64,000 nucleotides of DNA from Liriodendron chinense (lineage: Eukaryota > Streptophyta > Magnoliopsida > Magnoliales > Magnoliaceae): assembly GCA_003013855.2 (NCBI GenBank), contig PVNU02000424.1, positions 124,001-188,000 of the forward strand. Reading direction: 5' to 3'. Shown piece after piece: positions 47,528-58,437 of the stretch. The position numbers and the translations under genes are program-made. Every line of letters starts with the position of its first letter. Positions within the stretch are counted from its first letter, which is position 1. Under the pieces are notes generated by a model. That model ran no database searches. It was not told the origin of the DNA and saw nothing but the letters and a program-made list of their open reading frames with translations.

Positions 47528-47930
47528 GTAAGTGATCCGGGAGGGACTGAGTGCGACTCAGATCTCGAACCCGACCAGCGAGAAGTCATGGTCATTGGGC
47601 CAGACCATGATTCTTCGCCCAAAGCATCAATCCCCACCTCTTCAGGGGAGGAAGTGTGGGGTCCTGAATGGTCATCCGTTCCCCTAACTTTTGAATCAGC
47701 CAAAGAGCCATCTGAGGGCTCTGGCTTCCAAAAAAAAATGCATGTTTAAGCAGCGACCGGAACTTTGGAACAAGTTGGGCTCAATCATGGTCTGCAATGC
47801 CCATTTGTTCAAAGTCCCATGAATTTTAAAAACCCAAAAAAATAAAAAACTTTCAAAAGCCAAAAACATCTAGCATTTCAATTTCAGAAAAATCTCAAAA
47901 ACCAAAAAACATTTCTTTTCTTGCATTCAG
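47528..47930 (+). other. Candidate intron between protease and RT of element C
   Basis: The donor GAG|GTAAGT at 47527/47528 and the acceptor TTTTCTTGCATTCAG at 47930 bracket 403 bases that include the gag-frame stop (47747-47749) and A-rich sequence. Ogre elements are known to have an intron at this place. Reading phase is a problem: joining these two sites leaves pol one base out of frame. A weak acceptor at 47859 would be in phase. An indel in this damaged copy is a likely cause. Confidence 0.45.
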
Positions 47931-47931
47931 T

Positions 47932-50900
47932 AGTGTGCCAAATTCGTCTAAAGAGTCGCATGAGTTTGAAGTCGAATCATATGATTTCGACATCGAATTA
48001 GACTTCGAGCTCATGGGTCTAGATGAAGCTCGGGATAAGGAAGATGATGATCCAGTTCCCGAACTAGAGGATCTCCTCAAAAAGTTTGAATCTAAAGCCA
48101 ATGTTGTAGCCGATGATTTCGAGATAGTAAACTTGGGGACGCCTGAGATCCCTAGGGAAGTACGCATTGGAAAATCGTTGCCACCTGAGATGAAACAGAA
48201 AATGATAGAGTTCCTAGCTCCAAGATTGTCCAACTTTGCGTTCTCATATGAAGACATGCCGGGGCTCGATGAAGAGCTCGTTGTACACCATCTGCCAACC
48301 AAGGCAGATATGAAGCCAGTGAAGCAGAAACTTCGAAGAATGAAGCCAGAATGGGCTCTGAAAGTCCGAGATGAAGTCATCAAGCAGTACAACGCGGGAT
48401 TCTTGGTAGTCTCCAACTACCCTGAATGGCTCGCCAACATCGTGCCAGTACCAAAGAAGGACGGCAAGGTTCGAATGTGCATCGACTTTCGAGATCTCAA
48501 CAAAGCCAGTCCTAAAGATGACTTCCCTTTGCCACATATCGACACTCTGGTCGATAACACTGCTGGATACAAGATCTTCTCATTCATGGACGGGTTCTCA
48601 GGTTACAATCAGATCAAGATGGCCGTCGAAGATCGTGAGAAGACATCGCTCATCACTCCCTGGGGAACCTTCTGTTACAGGGTAATGCCGTTCGGTCTGA
48701 AGAACGCAGGAGCAACATATCAGCGAGCAATGACAGCATTATTCCACGACATGATGAACAAAGAACTTGAAGTATATGTGGACGACATGATCATCAAATC
48801 TCGCACAATTGAAGGACACTGTGAAGATCTGAAGAAATTATTCAACAGATTAGAAAAGTACAAGCTCCGTCTCAACCCTTAGAAATGTGTCTTCGGTGCA
48901 ATGGGAGGCAAACTCCTCGGCTTTATGGTGAGCGAGGATGGCATCAGGGTCGACGAGACCAAAACCAAAGCAATCATCGAGATGCCCCCTCCTAGAACAG
49001 AGAAAGAAATTCGTGGCTTCCTCGGTAGAATTCAATACATCAGTCGCTTCATCGCACAGCTCACACCTATTTGTGAGCCCATTTTCAAGCTCCTTCGGAA
49101 GAACGTTCCAAAAGAATGGAATGATGATTGCCAAGTCGCCTTCGACCGCATCAAGAAATATCTCATGAATCCTCCAGTCCTAGTGCCGCCCACTCCTGGA
49201 CGACCACTATTGTTATACATCTCGGTAGCAGCAGAAGCCATTGGCTGTGTCCTCGGCCAGCACGACGAGACCGGGAAGAAGGAACAAGCAATATACTATT
49301 TGAGCCGAAAGTTCACCGACTACGAGACCAGGTATTCCCCGATCGAGAAGACTTGCCTCGCCCTAGTCTGGGCAACTCAGCGACTCCGTCGATACATGAT
49401 TGCATTCCCTATTCTCTTCCTCGCTCGCATGGATCCGCTCAAGTACCTGTTCGAGAAACCGGCACTCACTGGGAGAATAGCTAAATGGCAGCTACTCTTG
49501 TCTGAGTTCGACATCACCTATGTCACTCAGAAGGCAATCAAGGGACAGGCCCTCGCCGATCATCTTGCGGCCCATTCCCTCCTGGATTATCAACCGCTCA
49601 AGACATTCTTCCCTAATGAAGATCTCTTGCTCATTGAAGAAGAAGAAAAGAAGAAAGGTGAGTGGACGTTATTCTTCGACGGCGTAGCAAATTCTAAAGG
49701 GAGTGGTATTGGAGCAATCCTCTACTCTCCAGATGATGTCCCTATTCCTATCTCGAGGCGCATCGCATTCGAGTGCACCAACAACATGGCAGAGTATGAA
49801 GCATGCATCGCTGGCTTAAGGGAAGCCATAATCTTGGGCGTCAAGAAGCTGCGAGTATTTGGAGACTCACAGCTTATCATCAATCAGACCAATGGCGAAT
49901 GGAAAACCAAGGACGAGAAGCTGATACCATATCATGTGTATCTTGACAATCTGATCAAAGAATTCAAGGAAATCACCTTCTCATACATGCCCAGAGCCAA
50001 GAACCAGTTTGCAGATGCTCTCGCCACACTCGCATCAATGCTCGAGATCCCAAAAGGAGCTTCAGAATGGAAGCTCACAGTCGAAATTCAAGAAGAACCT
50101 GCTTTCTGCCTGCAAATAGAAGAAGCTGAAGCTGTCCCTGACAAACCCTGGTATGCCGACATCAAGCAATACCTCGAAACCCAGGAGTATCCAGAATCAG
50201 CAACAGCAACAGATCGCCGAACCATTCAGCGTTTGGCCGGCCAGTTCACCATCAGTGGCGAAGTTCTTTACAAGCGATCCTATAATCACATCCTCCTTCG
50301 ATGCGTCGATGAAACAGAAGCTGCAAAGATCATGGAAGAAATACACGAAGGAATCTGTGGCCCACACATGAACGGGCACATGATGGCAAAGAAGATTCTG
50401 TGACTCGGCTACTATTGGCTCACCATGGAGACAGACTGTTGCCAGCACGTCAGAAAATGCTTCAAGTGTCAGGAGCATGCGAATCAAATCCATGCCCCAT
50501 CATCAGAATTATACAACCTGACCACCCCCTGGCCCTTCTCCATGTGGGGACTCGACATCATCGGCAAGATCAGTCCCAAAGCATCAAATGGTCATGAGTA
50601 CATACTTGTGGCAGTCGACTACTTCACCAAGTGGGTAGAGGCAGCCTCCTACACCACAATTGCAGCATCTCAGGTGATCAAATTCATGAAGAACAACATC
50701 ATATGCCGGTATGGAATCCCCAATGCCATCATCACAGATAATGGGACCCCGTTCGTCAACAAGAAGATGGATGACTTCCTCAGCAAGTTCAATATCTAAC
50801 GTCATCGATCAAGCCCCTACCGTCCCCAGATGATCGGTGGGGTAGAAGCCGCAAACAAGACAATCGTCAGGATACTTGAGAAAATGGTCGTGACCTATCG

Positions 50901-51399
50901 AGATTGGTCAGATATGCTCCCATATGCACTTTGGGCCTATCGAACGTCTGTATGGTCTGCTACGGGCGTTACTCCTTTCGAGCTTACTTATGGAATGGAA
51001 GCAGTTTTACCAGTCGAGGTGGAAATACCATCACTACGGGTGTTACTAGAAAGCGGAGTTGAAGAAGGAGAATGGCAACGGGCCAGATTCGATCAGTTGC
51101 AGCTAGCAGATGAAAAGCGCATGCGTGCACTAAGTCATTCTCAGTGTTATCAGAAAAGGATCGCTCGGGCTTACAACAAGAGAGTCCGAAAAAGAAGTTT
51201 CAAGGTAGGCGACATGGTCATGAAGAAGATTCTACCGTCGCACCTCCCGGATCCCAGAGGAAAGTTCAAACCCTCGTGGGATGGGCCACTGATCATCAGA
51301 GAAGTACTTCCCGGAGGCGCCCTCAGACTCACCAGCATGAGAGGGGTGGATCTTCCTGAGCCAACTAACGCCGACAACGTGAAGATCTTTCACGGGTAA
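47932..51399 (+). pseudogene. Element C pol: RT, RNase H, second RNase H, integrase
   Basis: One frame of about 1155 codons is broken only by three stops: TAG 48880, TGA 50401 (at an expected arginine, CGA to TGA) and TAA 50797. RT: PVPKKDGKVRMCIDFRDLNK (about 48440-48505), FMDGFSGYNQI, MPFGLKNAGATYQRAM and catalytic YVDDMI (48775-48792). First RNase H: about 49190-49565 (IYYLSRKFTDYETRYSPIEK). Second RNase H: about 49660-50040 with WTLFFDGVANSKGSG, NNMAEYEA, FGDSQL and FADALA carrying its acidic residues. Integrase: 50290-51399 with the zinc site ending CFKCQ, core GLDIIG, ITDNGTPF and GVEAAN, and a C-terminal GDMVMKK part; no chromodomain. Confidence 0.92.
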
Positions 51400-52535
51400 T
51401 TCATTCTGACCTTATCAAGGTTACTTTAATAGAGCTGAAGTCAAGAGGTCGAAGCTAAGATCTCTGAGAAATCATTTCCGTCCACCAACAAGTGTTTCAA
51501 ATAAGGCGATTGAAAAAGAGAAAAAAAAAACAAAAAAAGGGGGGATTCAAAAGGAAAAGACAAAAAAAAAAGAGAGAAAAAGAATACAAAAAAAAAGAAG
51601 AAAAGAGAAAGAAAAAGGGAAGCCAAAGCAAGGCACCCAAGAAAAAAAAATAGTCCAAGAAGAAACACATCCATCCATCCATCCACCTCAGAAGGGTCTT
51701 TAGCAAAGACCGACAGCTCTATTATCGTAACTCAGGATAAGGGCTGAAAGACTGCCATCGGCTGGCAACGACGGATTCCCGACCTCTAGCCGCCGCAGTT
51801 ATCCAGAGATCCAGAAAAAAAAAACAAAAAAAAGAGGAAAAAGAAAATGTGTGCCTAAACAAAGAGGGCGGAGTGAAAACCCGAAAGGGCGCTCCGAGTA
51901 AAAACAGTGGGCATACAGCGGACTTTGTGAAAACCTAAAAGGGCGCCAAGGGTAAAAACAGCATAGCTGCCAAGGGGCAGGCAAGATCAAACACCCGGGA
52001 CGTGGTGAAACCCGAAAGGGCGCCACGGAAAAAAATGATGGGAAAAAGGCCGGCTGTGGTGAAAACTCGAAAGAGCGCTGCAGGCAAAAATGGCTCGAAT
52101 AAAAAAAAAGAAAAAAAAATAAAAGTGCAGGGACCAAGAAGTCAGACAATCCAGATCGGTTCGAGCAGTTCAAGAACAAGAAGAAGTGCAGTCAGGAGCG
52201 AAGAGCTCTACAAACTCTGACAATCTCAGGAAGCAAGAGTTTCCATTGCGTACATCTTTAGGGAACCAAAGGATCAAGCAAGTCAAATCTCGAGACATCG
52301 GTCAAATCATTGACCGAGCCCTAGTTCTGATTCCTATATCCCGACACAAAATCCAGACACACTCACAAGACAACTCATGGCACAATAGATTCCCAAAAAA
52401 GTTTTCTTCTTTTTCATTAAAAGTATCATATTTCTTTTACACATGTCATATCATCTTTTTCAAAAAAATACAAAAAAAAAAATGCATCATCATCAATCAT
52501 ATATGCAAAAAAGAATGTGCAGGTGGCCAACACAA
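51400..52535 (+). repeat. Element C post-pol spacer with short repeats
   Basis: No plus-strand gene. A purine-rich low-complexity run covers 51510-51660. At about 51870-52095 four degenerate copies of GTGAAAACCCGAAAGGGCGC are each followed by an AAAAACAG-like end. A-rich text near 52420-52510 precedes the end of the antisense gene. Similar AAAACCCGNAAGGGCGC repeats are common after pol in Tat-type elements, as far as I recall. Confidence 0.6.
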
Positions 52536-55454
52536 TCAATCTCTACCCTCCTCCTCGGCCACATTAGGTAAGTCCTCTGACTCATAAAAAGATAGTCTCG
52601 CTCTCAACCTGCTCACCTCCATACGAGGTAATGCGCCTCATCGCGCTCAAGGGTACGGATCGCTGTCTCCTCATCAGACAATCTCTGATCGGCAGCCAAT
52701 CTCCTCGACATCATCTCACAATGATAACGAAGTGCAGAGATCTCAGACAGCAAATGGCCATGAGTGGCCAAAAGGAAGCAAGGATCAATAAAAGGGTGCT
52801 CCTCAAAAGGTTCATATGAACCAGATGAAGAGCCAGCATCTCCAAGGATATCCTGCTCATCCTCATCAGTAGTCTGGTGCCAGTAAGGGATACGTCGGTA
52901 CAAAGACTGCTCAGCAACCCAGTACTGATATGGGGCGGTCGCCATCGGAAAAGTCCGCAGCTCAAAACCCAGCAAATCAGCAGTCAAGTAACTCGCCCAA
53001 GAACAATCAATCTGGGTCCTGAAGTCAGAGGACCTAGAGGGAAGTGCTCGACGCCCGATACCCGTGAAAGCAAAAAGAGGAACATCCTGCTCATATCCAA
53101 ACTGCCGCAGGAACTGAATGGGATGATAAGAAAAGTAGGATCGAAAGCCTACCAACATCAGAGGAAGGCGGTGTGCATCACAAAGCACTGGAGGAAGTGA
53201 AAGCGAAGATGACTCCCAACGAACGTTCCAGTCACGAAGTTCAGCAAACATCCTGCGATACAAGGGCTCGCTCATCCTAGCTGTATGAGGAAGAAACTCC
53301 ATAATGTGTCGCATAAGGTCTGGGCGACGAGTGTCAGGAAAAGGTACAGGAACAGTCATCGAAAGACGCTCCCATAGCCAGACCTGATCACAAAAAGGAA
53401 AAGAAGTTCAGCTAGAGCAGAGTAATTCCTAACAAAGCAAGAGGAAAAAGGTGTAGAAAAGATACCTGAAGAAAGGCACAGTAGCCGCGAAGGACACGAG
53501 TGCGGCCCAGGGCGCAGTCAGTCAGCCCATTGAACAGTTCGGCCATGATGAGAGAAATAATCCCCTGCCGTCGAATAGCTCGGCTCATCACTTCAAAAAG
53601 CAGAGGGGTCTGGGACCTGCGCCATCCCGAGAACAGCACCTCAGCAATCAAGCAGAACATCAGTACGTTCCGAGCAAAGGTAGAACCGGCGGCACTCCGA
53701 GGACCAGAAAAAAGATCATACAGTAAGTCCAAGGAAAACACCACAGCATCCTGGCCACCGGCTGCAGGCCGAACAAGATAGGGGATCCCGAACCAGTTCT
53801 GCGGTGTGGCAGTCTTCGGCGACGTCTTCGGCGAAAAATACTGAGCATAATCCCAGGGTAGACATGTCAAGCGTGCAAGCTCCTCCAAAGAAGGCCCCAT
53901 CTCCATATCGTTGAACGCAAACAAGTTCAACGAAGGGACCCAGTCAATCAAGGCAGCTCCGAGCATCCTCCAGTCAATATCAACTCTGGCCATATGGATC
54001 AGACTGCCGAAGCCATAGGACTCCAAATCTCGAATCTCATAAGCTGACAAACTGTCAAGCCAAGCAAGCAGTCGTGGTGAGCAAGAAGGATGAGGAAACA
54101 GCTGACAAGTCCTCACTGGTACCCCCTCCAGCACAAAAGGCCCAGAAATCAATGACAGCTCATTAAGGATCGGAAGGTCAACGGGCGAAGGAGAAGGAAA
54201 AGCTGGAACCTCTACAGACTCGACAGCCCCTGACCTGCCCTCAGTAACGGCTACGTCTGATATAGTCGCATCACTGTCTGAAACTGTCATAACCTCAGCC
54301 GCATGAGAAGACTCGCCCACCTCATGAATGGAGTGCGCAAAAGATCGACGATCAGGAGAAGGACGATACTCCCCATCAAAAGGGCTACCAGTAAAGATCA
54401 CACCGCACATCGTGGCATCCTGACCAATCTGACCGTCCAGAAGGGTCCCGGCAACCCCGATCGAAGAATCAACAGTCAGATATGGACCTGCGGCCCTCTC
54501 CAACAGGAAATCATGAATCCAGTCATCATCCTGGCCGATCAAAGGGATCATCGAGGCATCTGCGCCATCCATCATCAGGGGGACATCATCAATGATCACA
54601 TCAAGTCCACCCAAACAAGTGTATCGCACATCCTGGACCTCATGAAGAGCATCCAAACCGTCAAAGGTATCATCTGAGCCATCCATCCTATCCAAGCATG
54701 AGATCAGCCCATCTATGTCCATCATGGTCCCATCACCACCATCCATCACATCATCCATGTGGCCCACACTCAAGGGAAGCATAACCTCACCTATGTCCCA
54801 TCTCCCCATCCCATCCATACCATTCATTTCTCCCATAATGAAGGGCCCATTCAAATCTGAAATTTCAGCCATCCTACCATTAATGGAGCCATTCAAAGCT
54901 CCACCAACCACCAAGCTTAATTCATCATCAATATCCCCATTTAATGCTCCATCTCCACCATCAATCAAAGGCACCTCATCATCTTTAAAGCCTTCATCAA
55001 GTGCTGAAGTGTGGGACCCACCAACCTCTCCCACAATGGCCCCCAAGCCATCATCAATGGCTGCCCAACAAAAGACCAAGAAAGAAAAAGACAAAAAGAG
55101 AAGAAAAGGGGAGACAAAAGAGAGATTCATGACTGGAATCGAATGATCCAGTGCAGAGAGTGTGGAGACAAGAGAAAAGGACAGCAGGGAATGTCCGAGC
55201 TCGAGCCAGCCCAGGCCGCTCAAGAGGCGAGCCTTGGGCGGCCTGCTCTGGGCCGCCCGTACGGACGCGGTTCCCCTCTCTCCGCGGGATTGGCTCCAAG
55301 GTTCTTGGTAGGTGAGGCTGACAGTCCACGTCAACAGATGGCACTCCATGGGCCGCCCAAGGCTCCGGTCCACTCCAAATTTCGACTGAGGCTGATTAAG
55401 ACCATATAAAAGGTGCCCCACCAGTCCAATCACGAAGCAATGCAGCCAGAACAT
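52536..55454 (-). CDS. Element C antisense gene: two-exon plant-mobile-domain/DUF7745-like protein
   Basis: Exon 1 is 55454-53466, exactly 663 codons. An 82-nt intron (53465-53384) has CAG|GTATCT and GATCAG|GTC borders. Exon 2 starts at 53383 and its frame runs to 52613; the join is in phase and gives 919 aa. Another start at ATG 55130 would give 811 aa beginning with a hydrophobic, signal-like stretch. Residues 130-420 are acidic and D/G/M-rich. The conserved part is about 450-840: RMLGAALIDWVPSLNLFAFN, MEMGPSLEELARLTCLPWDY, LLFEVMSRAIRRQ, then the splice joining FLQ to VWLWERL, then LMLVGFRSYFSYHPIQFLRQ. This pattern recalls plant mobile domain/DUF7745 proteins found in plant genomes and transposons. 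Near 52625 a likely frameshift cuts off a coiled-coil tail (MEVSRLRARLSFYESEDLPN) ending at 52536. Role unknown; Tat elements often carry extra antisense ORFs. Confidence 0.7.
53384..53465 (-). other. Intron of the antisense gene in element C
   Basis: On the minus strand a GTATCT donor follows TTCAG, and a TTTTTGTGATCAG acceptor precedes GTCTGGCTATGG. It is 82 nt, AT/T-rich, phase 0. The unspliced frame would end 17 codons later with a hydrophobic unrelated tail, whereas the spliced frame continues the conserved domain. Confidence 0.75.
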
Positions 55455-56330
55455 GGCTGATCAAGTAAAAAAGAAGGAAAGGTGATCAAGTGGGGGCCAC
55501 AAGCAATCCAAGTCATTCAAAGACTAGATCATCATGATCTAAACCATTGAAGGACCTACATGAGCCATCAAACAACAAGATCAAAGGTCTGATCATCAAA
55601 AGAAGGGCCAGAATCCAAGATTTAATCATCAAGTGGGCCCACAAAGCCAAGTCAAGCGATCTGAGACGTTCAAGCCATCATCCACACCATGAGAAGCCTT
55701 CTTAGCCTCACAAATCATCAAAAGAGGTGCCCCAAAGTAAAGCCTAGGTCTCAAGTGGGCCCACAGGGCCGAATCTATCAATCTGAACCATTCAAGGGCT
55801 AAATCATCAGGATCCAAACCATTGGAAAGCTTACACAAGTCATGGAGCAGCAAGATCAAAGGTTCAATCATCAAGAGAGAAGGCCAGAATCTAAGATCCG
55901 ATCATCAAATGGCCTGCAGGGCCAAATCAAGCAATTCGGACCACTCAAATCACAGTCAGCCCCGTCAGAAGCCAAATAAAGCAAGGGGATTAAGGCTGTT
56001 GGAAGGTGGAGCGCACCCTCACAGAATTGTGAGCAACGTAAGGCCCCAAACTGGATTGACTAAGGGAAATGTGAGGATGTGGCCCATTTTGTGGCCGAAG
56101 GAGTTCGTAAGACGATACGTGGTCTATGTGCATTGTACATGAGGAACAGGCAACTTTGTGGGTGTGTTGACTGAAAACCCTCAAAATCTCCTTATCCGAA
56201 GATGTAAAACTACGGCACTTAACTGTGTGAGACTCGTCTTGCTCGCTGACGTAAAATGGATCGGGTGCCTTACCAGCAGTAGAAGCTGGAAGTGGATGAA
56301 AATTCCATACTTTTTCCTGCATTTTAGAAA
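55455..56330 (+). repeat. Element C 3' region with two diverged direct repeats
   Basis: No gene seen. About 55530-55670 and 55800-55940 share text such as AGCAAGATCAAAGGT, GGCCAGAATC, AAGATC and AATCATCAAGTGGGCC, giving a period of about 270 bp. Confidence 0.55.
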
Positions 56331-56560
56331 AATCACAAAATACAAAAACATTGCAAAATCACCTCTTCAAAAAATCACAAAAAAATATTTCCCTTGCTTT
56401 CAAATAAAATATTTACAAAAAATCAACAAAAAAATATTTCCCTTGCTTTCAAATCAAATATTTACAAAAAACCACAAAAAATATTTCCCTTGCTTTCAAA
56501 TCAAATATTTTCAAAAAAATCACAAAAATATTTCCTTTGTTTTCAATAACCGATCTCTAT
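56330..56560 (+). repeat. Short tandem repeat in element C
   Basis: About four copies of a 55-60 bp unit with TATTTCCCTTGCTTTCAAAT, AAATATTTACAAAAAA and CACAAAAA. Confidence 0.75.
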
Positions 56561-57520
56561 CCTGACCACTCAGGTAAAGATTCGGACCACATATTTACAA
56601 AAATCACAAAAATTGTCACTATCCCCCAGCACTACACTTTAGGAGTCTTGAACTCCACTCTCTTCACAGCATGGAATGACGGATCCAATCGCCCGCAAAT
56701 TGGAATCTTGACCAAAACGGGCAACTAAACACCATCTCAATCACATGTATGCCTAGAAGAACATCTTGAAGTCGGATAGCATCCTCGTACATTTTCATTT
56801 GCAAAGAAACAGCATCTTGGGACGATGGACCTGATCGACCACGGGTCGGGATCTTGACCAACCCGCTGACCAAACATCCGCATAAAAAAGAAAAAAAACC
56901 CCAGGGGAGCACAACCGTGGAAGCAATAAGCTCAAAATTCTCTGCATCTCCAGCAAAAGCAAAATCATCAAACTAAAAGAGAATGAGCCAAAGCCATGCA
57001 TTCATCATGCATCTCCATGCATCAGCATCCATTGCATCAATCATCATGTTTACCTGCTTTCAAAATAAAAGTCGGTTAGCCAAAGACCCCACAGGCATCC
57101 CTAGTGGAGGCACGCGCAGACCAGATTTTCATTCCAAAAAGACAAAAAATATTTCTATTTGCAAATAAAAACCCCACGGAGTATCACTCCCCAGAGTGGG
57201 TATCTTTTCAAAAACCTAAAAATATTTTCTCAGTAGAGCATTCTGCCTCCAACACGCTAGGAGATCTTCCATATCTCTGGGTAGGAGCCGACGCAAAAAT
57301 CAAATAAGATCCAATGTCTCGCGGTTTCCCCGGAGACCATCGGATCCAATGCACTCAAAGTACGGTCGAACTGAACTCCAGTGTTAGTGCGGTCGTACCA
57401 CATGCCAAGATACGAAAACATGAAAAGCCAAAAGGCTCGGTCACAGAAACCATTTGAACAGGTGGAAACGATGAATTGTAACCCAAGTATCAAAATCAGC
57501 AGATTGGGTGGAAAGAGTTC
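56561..57520 (+). other. Element C 3' region, no gene
   Basis: Only short frames. CATCAT/GCATCA-rich words near 57000-57050 and a few AAAATATTT words. Nothing recognisable. Confidence 0.45.
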
Positions 57521-58370
57521 ACCCGCACATACCTAGGCGTGGATGCCTGAAGTACCTTGACTGAGTCCAAGTCGGCGTAGTAGAATCCCGTAAGACTAGC
57601 GGACGCAGGGCGTCTAACCACTTTGACAGTCAAGCGAAACAAGTACTCCTGGAGTGATCTGGGAAAACATCAAACATCGCAATCAGTCTCAGGGTCAGCA
57701 ACCTCGTAAGACTACGGACGCAGAGGCTCTGCTGTACCTTTCCGATGTTAGTACCGATCGGGAATGAAAGGGTTGCGATTGGGTACCCAGGTTGCACAAA
57801 CTGCAGGGACAATCGCAACGTTTTCTCCAAACTCCCGCGGTATGTGCGAGTTATCAATTTCCAGACAATCAACTGACTCAGATACAAAGGACAACAAAGA
57901 TTCCAGACCACAATCGAGGAAAGAATGAATTGCAAACCAAGAATGAATTGGAAAAAGCCCACCCGCACATACCTAGGCGTGGATGCCTGAAGTACCTTGA
58001 CTGAGTCCAAGTCGGCGTAGTAGAATCCCGTAAGACTATCTGACGCAGGGCGTCTAACCACTTTGACAGTCAAGCAAAACAAGTACTCCTGGAGTGATAT
58101 GGAAAAACATCAAACATCACACAAACAGTCTCAGGGTCAGCATCCCCGTAAGACTGTCAACGCAGAGGCTCTGCTGTACCTTTCCGATGTTAGTACCGAT
58201 CGGGAATGGAAGGGTTGCGATTGGGTACCCAGGTTGCAGCGCATGCAGGGACAATCGCAACGTTTTCTCCAAACTCCCGCGGTATGTGCGAGTGATCGAG
58301 TTCCAGAAGATCAACTGGCACAGATGCAAAAGCAAGCAAAGATTTCAGAACATGATCCATGAATGACCGG
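57521..58370 (+). repeat. 440-bp tandem duplication in element C
   Basis: The copies start at 57521 and 57961, both with ACCCGCACATACCTAGGCGT. They stay closely similar through AGTACTCCTGGAGTGAT, TTTCCGATGTTAGTACCGAT and CGCAACGTTTTCTCC to about 57910 and 58330. Each copy holds two CGTAAGACT...CGCAG(A/G)G elements. It lies just upstream of the purine tract. Confidence 0.85.
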
Positions 58371-58423
58371 GTCAGAAGTGGGGTGTCCACTCGCTTTGGC
58401 ATTCGGTTGCACGCAACCTCTGC

Positions 58424-58437
58424 CAAAGAGGGGCATC
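58424..58437 (+). other. Element C polypurine tract
   Basis: AAAGAGGGGCATC directly precedes the 3' LTR start TGTAGACACC and looks intact. Confidence 0.75.

Noticed and set aside
47895..48416. 173-codon minus-strand frame opposite RT
   Set aside because: Serine-rich shadow of the acidic RT N-terminus; no domain, and the RT frame is certain.
54715..55146. 143-codon plus-strand frame opposite the antisense gene
   Set aside because: Reverse reading of the acidic, D/G/M-rich part of exon 1; composition is a shadow effect and only the minus-strand protein has a conserved domain and intron.
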